The position numbers and the translations under genes are program-made. Source: Enoplolaimus lenunculus (lineage: Eukaryota; Nematoda; Enoplea; Enoplida; Thoracostomopsidae). From it: 64,000 bases of DNA. Where the stretch lies: contig JASANG010003691.1 in NCBI GenBank assembly GCA_030248215.1, forward strand, positions 62,001-126,000. The letters run 5' to 3'. The notes under the pieces are model-generated. The model was not told the DNA's origin. It worked only from the letters and a program-made list of their open reading frames with translations, and ran no database searches. This document shows positions 11,701 through 23,700 of the stretch, piece by piece; positions within the stretch are counted from its first letter, which is position 1; each line of letters starts with the position of its first letter.

Positions 11701-14700
11701 GTTCGTTTTTCATAAGTCCAAAAATCCCACCGTAAAAGGCGCTTAATTGTTTACTCATGACTCAGTATGACACAGAGCTTCACTGAGTACATATCATACG
11801 CTAATTGCATTTCGCTCAATATTGCTAAATCAAAAAATGTTTCTTCATAAACGAGTAACGGATCCTACTTTGCAAAGCGAAATAAGACTTTAGGGGGCAT
11901 CATTAAAAATCAAACCAAAAGTTAGCAACAAAATATTTGTTACATGTCCATAGGTTAGGCACCATTTAAGAGACTTTATCGATACGTTAACACCGCAAAT
12001 TACGGCCTCATAAATTTAAAATATTGTCGCATCTTTTTTAATACAAATCAACAGATCACCAATATGTTCAAACCGTCAAGACAATGTGTTTCTGTTTCAA
12101 ACTGTAGAACCATAATCACGTTTACATCGAATTTAAAATTTGAACTGAATCTTGGCGCAGGAATATCGCAGCATTCCTGCACAAAGTATTAGGCTCAAAC
12201 TCACCCAAAAGATTCGTGACCGGGAGTATCAATCACAAGCAAAGACGAAAGCTTCATAACATCAAGTTCAAACTTAAATAGAGAAAATTACAACAAACTA
12301 ACGATTCAACCGCTTGTACATATTTAGATGATAATTTTGTTCGCAATAAAACCCTTACACAAAGCTTATTGCCGTATATACGACAGACGGGAATGATACC
12401 AATATTAAAAACCAGTGTATACTTGTATACTTCTCTCGCACATAATAACTGAATTAATGAAATAGGTTTAGGCTAAAACTTAGATTTATGCTCAGGTTTA
12501 GCATAAGCCTCAGTCGAAAGCTTAAACTTACGAAATAATAAACAGTAGCGTGAAGAGGGAAACGATTACGTTCTAACAAATTAACACTGGTGCGGCGGGA
12601 ACTAAACAAGTACCCGAAATTAAACCAAAACAACATTTTCAACCCAACTATTTATTGTATTACTTTGTCTTAACCAAGGAATAACGTACGAATAATTGCG
12701 CATCATCATCTGCTACGAAAATATCAAACATACTCATTAACTTCAGAAACTTTTTAAACGCAAAATGATTGCGCTGGGCATCAGAAGCAATATTTAACAG
12801 TCAATTAACACTTTGGCATGTATAAGCAGCTATGATAGTAAAACCTCCTTAGAAACTTACGTCACGAACCATCGATGTTTGTTTGCGTATCGCCTCATCC
12901 GGAATCATTGTAGCACCTATTTGTTGTGTGATTCCACCGGCTTCCCCGTCTTGAACATTTGTTTTTCGGATCTGTTGGCATAAACGTCATTGATTTTATG
13001 CGTTAAGTTTACACAGAATTTCGGCAGTAGCTTTAGCTTCAGCGGTGCAGTTTATGAAAAAACTTTTGCTTACCACTTTTGACCGACGAGTGTTACGTAG
13101 AAATGTTTACTAAGATTAAACGAGAACGCCAATTTTCCAATTTTAACACAGAGCCTCTATTCCAAAATATCATAAACCTACTGACTGTCCCATATCCACA
13201 AAAAATGGTTACTTTATCTAAAATTTTCGTTTTTCCAGTATCAACATGGCCCAGAACGCATACGATTGGCGCACGCAGCACATCAGTACTCTTCTTAGCA
13301 ATTGCGTCAGCCTTTCGTTTCTAAAAAACCCAGACCAAACTACTAAACTTCGCAAACATTTGTAGTATGTTGTGATTTGAGAAGCTGTGACAGTTGTCAG
13401 CATCTGTTTTATCAACATTACTAAAATCTGTAGTCACCCCCAAGTGCAACAACTTTCCCCAAGTGCTGGAGCTTCCTCCGTTTTCACAAAGAGTATACTA
13501 GATCAAAAAAGGAAGCTCACAGAATTAGACCATCAGAATTTTTACACATTAATTCTTTTGTAGAACGATCTGTTATATATCGTTAAAAACAATGTTTGCT
13601 GTGTGCTGGAAATACGTTTGTGGGGCGTTATAGCTTCAATATATAGATTGTGACGTGTTCACACTGACTGGTGCATGTGGAGTTAATTAACTTCGCGACG
13701 CCCCAACAATTGCGACATTCAGGCTAGTGTAGCTAGCTTAGCATTCCATATAGGAACAAAATAACTACAGGATAGAGATTTGAAGAATTCACATTACGAA
13801 AGGTGGCGCTATACTACTAAAATGTTTTCAGGGAAGGTAAACTTTTTCTATCAGGCTGAATCCCAACCCTTCTCCGGATACAGGCCCGGTCACATTACCC
13901 TTATGCGGTTAACAATTCGCTCTCTAGCTTGTTCCTTTGTTTCTTGATGACCTGGTGCCACCGAAGTTTCATCAGCTCCGTCTTCTGATGTTCCTTCGTC
14001 AGATGTACTTGCTTCATCGTCACTTTCGACACTGGTAGATTCAGACTAAAACACATGTACAACAGTGAGAAAACTATATTGTTATAATGTATATAGCAAC
14101 TATCGTCAATTGGTGAAATAGGACGCATAACGTTGGAACGAAAAAGCATACCGGCCTAACACCATGCAAATTAATCCAACTTCAAAATTATTATGTTAAA
14201 GTAAAACTACTTGACACATACCTCGTCGTCATCGTTTTCACTAACTTCGGCACTACCCTTATCACGAACTGCAGCAACTTTGTCGGCCGGCTCTAAAATG
14301 AAAACAAAAGGTAACTGAACATTTTTGCAATACAAAACGTTCCTAATTTGAGTAATTCATCACTGATGTTTAACAATGCAGGTGGGTATATCTAAAGACA
14401 AGCGCAAAAAATTTTGACTTACAAGAATGAAACAACACTTACTGTCTGATATTGCGTCCCATGCGTCAGCGACATTGTCTGTAGGTTTTCCCGAAGAAAT
14501 CTTTCCAGCCGAAGTCTAAAACAAAAAGAAACTATCTGCAAAACACACAACAGGAAAACTAAAAATGGAACACAGTGCCACATAAGAAGTTATAACTTCC
14601 AAAGTGTTAACTACTCACATAAGAGCAGCCTGTATAAAAAATAGCGCTTAATTATAGCACACTGCGTCAAGATGTTTAGACAATGTTAGTATCTGTGATA

Positions 14701-17700
14701 TGCGTATTATAAAATGCAAATTTATATTAGTATGTACATGTGTTTTTCGAGTTGGCAACAGACTGAAGCTATCTAAAATCATAACTTCCATTTGCAAGAG
14801 GCCTTCGTGAAATTCCAGGGCAGTTGCTAACTTTTATTTATCACAGAACTCTTAATTTTTTGCATCAAACTAAGCTTTCATACCAGTTCTGTTTCGTTCG
14901 ATTCATTTGGCTCTTCTGTACTAAGTGAGTCTGCGTTCGAGTTTTCTTTGTCTAAAACGAAAACTTCCGAACCATTATGTAAATGCGTCCACCATAGAAG
15001 CGAATAGATATTAGCTATTATGGATCATCCACGTTATAATGCGCTCGCTAAGTTAAAAATTTGTCCAACCACCCGGTAGGGATCTGTGTACAAATTGAAT
15101 GTGCATCTAGCGTGTAGGTACAATTTTATGCTGTACGTAGACACTATTAATTGTCCCGACACTGTCCGAAGGGAGTCGGGACAAAAGGTAAAAAATTAAG
15201 CATAATCAATAAGTGTATATGTGTGTTTGTGTTGTTGTTATGTATGTTTGCGATGCTATATGAACAAAGTGCAATATGTCTTTACGTCCTCGTTAGGGCT
15301 ACCGGACATTATAGTGGTCTCGCAATAGTGTGTTGAAGAGACGTCAGTTCTTACTAAGACCCAGACATTTTTTTGCAGTAGCGCGTGCAGTATAACGTGG
15401 ATGTTCCATTAAGGTAGGTCAGCACAGTGCTGCAGAAATAAAGCAAATTTTTGAAACACCCAAGTGGTTTCTGCAAAAGTAAAACTAAAATTTTTTCTCT
15501 TCTAACGCTTCAGCGGTTCATCTAATATCCAAAAAATACAACAAACCAAGCACAGCCACTATTAACGCTATTACAAAGCAAAAAATAGCCAGCATTACAC
15601 TTTAAAATATAACTCTAAACATTTAACCTTCTCCTTGACCCTGTTGCTTTTTCAGTTTACGTTTGTCAATATATTTTGGACGTTTCACGGTCGTTGAACC
15701 ATCTGCAGCCAGTCCAGGTATAATCGCGCCTACATTAATGACAGTTCAATGAACTTCTAGTTTGCCAGAATACCTAGTTTGCCAACTATATACCACAACC
15801 CAACCATTTCATATTTTAACATCCACAAAAATTATTGCGTGCAAAAACCAACAGTCTCAGATAGATTCGTGCAAAGTTGACAATATAAAAACTAGAATAA
15901 TGTCTGCATCAACACCTGAAAAAACGACTTAAACGTTTAATGTCGCTAGGCAAATCTTACAGTAAGCAGCAGTATATCTGTGGCTTTACCTTGTTCTTTC
16001 ATAAGTTCAATCATTTGACGTTGCCGTTCCATCTTTTGCTTTTGCTCAGCAGTCATGAATGTTCCTTCTGCTTTCTTGCGTGCGATTCGTTCTTTTTCTT
16101 TTTGTCGCTTTTTCTCTTTTTTCTCTTTCTCAAGACGAACCTAAAGTGTCTTGCAAAATCATTTTGATACTCAATAGACTCATTTTCTCCCGTGTGGTTG
16201 TTTCCAACAGCTGGCAGTGTTCCTCAAAAGCAGATTAACGAAAGACTATAGTAAATTTAAACTGGCAAAAACGATGCCGTTTTGAGCATGATTGCAACAT
16301 ACCTATTGCTATCATGTTTGCAATTCCATCAAATATTAAGCGACGCAAATAGAGAAGTACCTTTTCAAGATAGCGCTCTTCTGCTTCTTGTTTCAGTCTT
16401 ATCTTTTCTTCTTCTTGTTGACGTATTCGATCTTTCTCTTCCTCAGCTTTTTTCAAAGCTTCACGCATTGCTTCCAACTAGAACCAAGTGACCCAAATCA
16501 TAATAATAATAATAATAATAATTATAATAACAATAATAATAATAAAACTAATAATAATAATAATCATCATCATCATAATAATAATAATAATTATTATAAC
16601 ATCTGCTCCACATCCCCTTCCTCAAAACCTAAAATAGTTATTACCAGCTCAATTTTTCAATAATTTTCTGCCAAACGACTGACTTACCGCGCCCTTTCCA
16701 AGCTTTCCTTTCTTATCTTTCTTTTCCTTCTCTTTGTCTTCCTTTGTTTGCTGCTTTTTCTTCTTTTTCTTTTTGTCTTTTTTATCACCGTCGCCATCGC
16801 CTTCAGTTTCCTCGGGCCGCTCATCAACTTTCTCGTGTTCTTCAATGATATCTATGTAAATATACTTCCTTTGTTGAAAAAATACGCAAAACATTACTTC
16901 TTCTTACGTAACACTGTGAGAGGATTCCCGGTTGTGTGAAAGTTGAATGTTTTATCAAAAAATAATTTTAAGTGTAAGAATATTTCTAAAAGAATCAGAA
17001 AAAGTCCAAGCAAAAATTAACGAAATGAAGACATAAAACTGTCAAGCATTTGAAAAATTAGCCGTGACACGTTTGTCTCCATTTTTACGCCTAAGCTTAG
17101 TCTTATGAAGAAACCTCTAAACTGGCTCTGACTAACCTGTTTTTTCTTCTCCAGCCATTTCGGCGTCGGTGTTTACACTATCAGGTTGTTTTGGAAGACT
17201 CGTCACATAGTTTTCCACAAGCATTTGATTTTGTTGTTTATCTTCTTTAGTCACTTCTTGCTTTTCTACACTACTGGCAGGTACCGCTTGAGCTTTCTTT
17301 TGATCCTAACAACATTATGGAAACAACAGATATTGCATGGTGACATACAAATCAAGGCGCATGAAACCATCCCTCGTCTCTACCTATGGACAGGTAGTCC
17401 GAAGAGCCAAGAACGATCTGGGCGACGACACTACTCCTGCCGCCATTTCCAAGTGGATACATCGCGACTACGTGCAATCAACGTGTGCAGGATATTCCAA
17501 CAACCCCGTGCTCCGCGCCGCAGCGCCGACGGTTTCCGCCGACGAAGCGCACCTGCCTCGGAAGACACGATCGACGCTCGCCCAATTACGATCGGGATAC
17601 TGCCATCTGTTGAATTCGTACTGCAGCAGACTTGACCCTCAAATACGTGATGAATGCCCGGATTGCCACACGCCGCTGCACGACACGAAACATCTGTTTA

Positions 17701-20700
17701 ATTGTCCAGCAAAACCTCGCGACGCCACAGTTTTGGACCTCTGGGACAATCCGATACGCGCGGCGGCAGCATTGGAGCTGCCGCTACACTGATGGGAAAG
17801 GAACCGGCTACTACAACAACAACAAATCTGATCTTTTGAACTGTCTGTAGTAGTGATGCTACAGGAGGCTCAAAAAGAAGCGCGGTGACAGAAACTTCAA
17901 TATTAAATATATCCTATTTCAGTAAAAGAAACAGCATTGATACAACAGAACTCCAGTAAACACAAACGCAGTTGAATCCATGATCAATACCCGCTATCTA
18001 GTAAACGGTCGAAATCTTTTCTTATAGCTGTTCACGCGAGTACCTTCGCCTTTTGAATGCGTTTCTTTTCCGCTTCGCGTTCTTTTTTCTCTTTCCGTTT
18101 TTCAGCCGCACTTTTGACTTTTACATCTTCGTCATTGTCCTCGGTTTGATCTTAAACCAAAAAATCAACAGAAACATAAACATATTTGTACCACTTTATT
18201 CTCAGATGCCAAAATCATAGTTTTTTATCAAATAGCATGACCGGCAAAGCAGGCATTGCCATGAGCTGTGGTGCAAATCTGTTGATCAGGTTGCTTCCTA
18301 GGGGTAAAATGACTATACCAAAAAGTGCGAGGACCGTGAAAATTTTTGATTTATCCTTAGCGAAAACAGTAGATTTACACATATACACCAAACATCCAGG
18401 GTGCAACCATAATTACAATTTAGCAAAACCGGAATTCGAATAATTATAGGAACCGGATAGAAAAATGCATGCCACCGAGAAATTCATTTTAATTTTATCT
18501 TTTTGCTGTATTATTAGTGAAAAATCCTTAGTTGAAGAAAGGTATTGGCTTGATCTGCTGTATTTTAGATTTTCCTTATCCACTACAGCGAAATTTACCT
18601 TCGATGTTTCATTTTCGGGATTCTAAAGGTTTATATACGTACCATTCGAAGTAAAAGATTTGCAAATTTAAAAACGACCAAAATTTTATACTAGCGGAAT
18701 TTTTCCGGTTACACCCTGCAGACATCTGGCTTCGGTATCCCGTAAAGTGAAAGCAAAAAAGATTCTGGTCTCGGACACCAAAAGCAAAAGCTTCGCTTTA
18801 GTGTTCTCCACACTATCCCCTCAAAATCACCTGGTGTACGCATGTTATTAACTTACATAAGAAAACTTATTACCCAGAAAATACGGCAGCAACTGCTGAA
18901 AGGAACCACCGAATAGACATGTTACGAAACCGTGGTTATAAAAATACAAAATTGCACTAGCCTTGCTCATTATGATTAACTTTAACATCATCCGCAAACT
19001 TGGTCTCCTCCCAAACTTCGCTACTTCCTTCATCAGGCTTGTCGACTGGCTTTTCATTTTCATCATCTTCGGCATCCATTAACTTCTCCATCTGAAACAA
19101 GTAGAGCACGATATCGCTCAAATTGCGGATGCTTAGCCAATACAAAATTTAGCGTTAAAATCAATCTAAACCAACACACAACTTAAGTTTAAAAGACGGC
19201 AAATAGTACAACACAGATTTTACGATTAACTGAAAAAACTTAGTCCTATCACAAAATAATAAGATGCTAGCTATAATAAAAACGCGACAGCTCAAACAGC
19301 GTAAACAAAAACAAACTTAATCTGCACAGTAAAAGTGCAATATATCACACACAAACAGTATTTCAGACTTTCGGTACTGATAGAAGCTCACTCCTGCTAG
19401 GTTAACACAATTCAGATTTAACTCAGTTTCAGACCTCTAGCGCTTTCTTTTGCTTCCTGCTCAGTTTTTTATCGCCAGCCCCAATACCGTCCACGACTTT
19501 CTCTGTTACGTCAGCAACAACAGGTTCGAGTTCCAGCGCTAAATCATCAACGTCAAACTTCTCTTTTTTTTTCTTCGCTTTCTTCCCAATCTAAAACGTT
19601 CAAGAGTGCAAATTATTAATATTTCAAGTTCATCCAATTAAGCGCAACAACGAAGCAAAAGCGTTGTATTTTCACAAACTCAGTCAGAGTCAGAACATTA
19701 ACACATTCCAAATTTTTTGCAGAAAACGTTTATTTTTAAAATGACGAACGGCAAACAAGCATTCGTTTTAAGAGGTGAAACTTACAATAAGCATTAAATA
19801 CTTGTAAAAGCTCGGAAAAGCCAAATTGAATTGAAATGTGTTCGGTGTCGTATACAATTAATTGAATAGCAATAAAAGTCAAAATCTGTCCAAAATTTCC
19901 TAAAACATAGAAGGCATTGCTAGTATTAAACACTCTGAGTAAAACCCTGAACCAGCTACCATACTTTGGTTTCAGGTGTCTCCAACTCTTCCAGTAACTT
20001 GTCGACATCTTCCTCTCCGACCTGCTGTTTAGTTTTCTTCTTTGTCTTTTCTTTTTTCTAAATAGTGACAATATTACGAACATGTTGTATTACTTTACAA
20101 GGACGCGCACTTTGATTGCACACATTAGTCACACACAATCCAGAAAATTAAGACTAACAACGACTTTGGTACAGACAACTATTTTTTCATACGAAATAAT
20201 ATGACACCTAAATCTAGAAGAAACATTCCTAACAGAATCCTATGACTTGAGCTGCCAAAATCATAGTGCAGATTTTGGCTTAGTTCCATCGGCGCCGCAT
20301 ATTTATATTTATACTTAATGCATCTTAGTGCTAACCTTTCCTTGTTTCCTACCAGCACCAGAAGCGCTATCTTGATATGGTTCGTTATCGGCTTTCGTTG
20401 GTTTACCAGCGCCAGATTCTGACCCACTTTTTGAACCAGCATCACTATGGCCTTCAAAATCATCGTTCATCAACAATGCAAAAGATGACGGTGCAATCAG
20501 TGTGTTGGTTGGTTCATCTTCGCTACTGTCACTTCTTTGGTCATCACTTTGTGGATTGATGTCTTTCTAAAAATTCTGAGAACTAATCACATCAACCAAA
20601 TCATCGAAACGTTCTTAGATTATAGCATGTGAAACGGTAGATAAGTCGTACGTATATATAACCAGTCGTAGTGGGACTACATTTATTGAGCGAAGCTCGA

Positions 20701-23700
20701 ACACACGTAAGCAATTAAGGTAATATGCAAATTAGTTATTAGCTAACTATTCATTTATCGGTTTTGGAGGTTTGTAAGCAATTTCCTCAGATTCCTAGCA
20801 CGCAAAAACATTTCAGCCACCCTAATAATTATTGGAATAATTCAAAAAGTCCTAATTTTGTCTTGTCAATTAAGCAAATATGCAAATTATCTATCAGCTA
20901 ACTATTCGATAATCGCCTTTAAAGGTTTGTAGACAATTTATTCAGATTCCTCGCACCCGAAAACCCATTAGTGCTGAAATTAGATTGCTTGTAACCCTAA
21001 TAATTAGTGCAACATTGTAAAAACGCCTAATTTAGGATTATCAACTATGCTTATATGCAAATTATCTATTAGCTAACTACTCAAATATTAGTTTTAGACG
21101 TTTGTAAACAATTTATTCAGATTCCTCGCACCTACGAACCCTTTAGTGCTGAAATTATATTGCTTTTAACCTTAATAAATAGTGAAATATTGTAAAAAGG
21201 CCTAATTTAGGCTTATAAACTATGCTAATATGCAAATTATCTATTAGCTAACTGCTCAATCATCCGTTTTGTAGATTTGTTCACAGTCTACACAGATTCC
21301 TCGCACCCTAAAACCCTTTAATGCTAAAATTAGATTGCTTCTAACTGTAATAATTAGTGAAATATTGTCGAAAGTCCTAATTTGGGCTTAATTAATTATG
21401 CAAATTAGCCTGTAGCTAATAAACGGCTAAAAATTTTCAAACCCCAATGCGAGGTTAACACCCCAGGATAATAGGCTTTCAAACAAAAAAAGTTTATCAA
21501 AATCGGTTCAGCCGTTCCTGAGATTCTTTTCGGACGGACAGACGGACGGACGGACATCCACCTTTCGACCCCCAAAGTACAAAACATAAAACGCTTCGCG
21601 AAACTCCGAGCTTCGCTCAATAAACAAATTTTAACAAAAAACATCTCGAAAACTGTTTACTATGTCCCAAAAATCATTCAGCATTCGGACCCAAAAACAC
21701 CATGCAAATTTGCCTATTGCAAATGTTCAATACCTTGTATTCTATGCGTATTCTTTTCTGCAATGCGCAGGATCAGATTTACGTACAATCCGTTGAAGTG
21801 AAAATAGCTGAATTTGCATATGTCAATTGCTTGTTACTGATGATGTGCAATTAATATTTACCAAGACTTAGTTATTATGCATATGTCGTAGGCCAATTAC
21901 TAATTGCCCTAAGCCAATCAGCTGTTTGAAGAAAATAGCAGTTTGGCTAAGACCAAATAGTGTTGTCAAATATCACGTTGTGGTTACTTGTAATTACACA
22001 AACCGACATACATACTTATACATACACAAAGTGTTTTACCTTTTGCCTTGTTTCTAAATCCAAGCCAGCAAGTTTGTCGGTTAAAGTTTGCGCCCTAAAC
22101 CATAGCAATGAAAGCAAAATTAATTCAAGTTGAATCAGATTATGCTAACAAAATATTATTATTTTGAAACTATCAAAAGAATGTCGATACATATACACAT
22201 AAAATATCGACTACTACCGATGCTGATTAATTGGAACACTTTTATATCATAACTAAAACGTACTTGTCAGTCAAGGTTAGGTAGGAACCGGGACTTCAGA
22301 GCTTTTAACTAAGCAGCTGGAAAAACGGTCTACAGAGCGAGGATCGAACAAGCGGCCTTAGGATTTCGAGGCAAGCGCTATACCACTGCGCCATGTATCC
22401 CGCATCTCCAATTAACTACTTTTATTGTCGACTATATATGTCGACCGTATGCTGCCGGCTAGCATACATACAGTGTATTGCACCTGGCTTCTCCACAGCG
22501 GGGGGGCCCAGCACTTTTCGAAATTTTCATTTCCCCCGGCGAAAATGTTGCCGCCCCCCGGAAAGGCCCCCCAGCGAATTTTCGGCCGCCCCCCCAGCAA
22601 ATTTTTTGCTGGGGGCCCCCAGGACTTCTCTAAGCCAAAAATTTTCAATGTTAAAACATAAAGACCTGGACGTTTTTTGAGGCGAACATTCGGCAAAATG
22701 TGATTTTATATTACGCTGAGTTCTCATAATTTTTAATAGCGTTACAAATACCGGTAGTAACTAGTACAATTAAATAATGAACTGAAAAAAGCACAATTAT
22801 ATAAAGACCGTTTCAGGGCATACAACATTCGAAAGTACCTTGCAGCAACAAGTTCAACCCGTCTCAGCTTTTATATAAACTGAAGCTGTGACTAATATAT
22901 AAAATATATGTTAATCACAGTTTCAATTATAGATTATCTATATTTTATATAATTGTGCTTCTTTCAACTTCTGGTAAAGTTGTCAGTAATATTTGATAAA
23001 ATTATTGTTATTAGCGTTTGCGGGGAATTTTTGTCATGTTGAGCGATGAGTAATCTTCAGTTGAGTTGGAAACACGATCTAGAATAAAAAAATGGTCCAA
23101 AAAGTCGGCTTGTAAGATTTTAAGCCTGCCCCCCAGGACCCCCCCGATCATCTGGGGGGTCCCCCAAGGAAAACTGCCCCCCAGCAAAATTAGCTGCCCC
23201 CCAGGAAACGCTCCCCGGCGGAAATTTTCAAGCTGTGGAGAAGCCAGTTGCGCTAAATTGCATGTGCACATAACGGACAACCATGTCTTAACTACATGTC
23301 CCAATTTTCACCAAGGTCGTCCCATGGATGTCCATCCTGTTTTCGACTAAACACCGCGTTCAGAACGCGGCAATTCGTCATTACGTTCACGGAGTAGCCC
23401 TTATGTGAATCTAGGTGTAGGTAGGAACCGGGACTTCAGATCTTTTTAGTAGGCAGCTGGAAAAGCGGGTTAAGGGTAGTCTCGAATTAGCGACCTACAG
23501 ATCCCGAGGCAAACGTTCTACCAGTGCCACGCAGCCCACTGCTCCAACTACTTTTATGCTCGACTATATATGTCGACCGTATGGTGCCGGCCATCACACA
23601 TCCAGTGCACTGCGGAGTATTGCATGTGCACATTGTCAGTCTAGGTAGGAACCGCGACTTCAGCCTTTTAACAAAGCAGCTGGAAAAGCGGGTTACAGTG

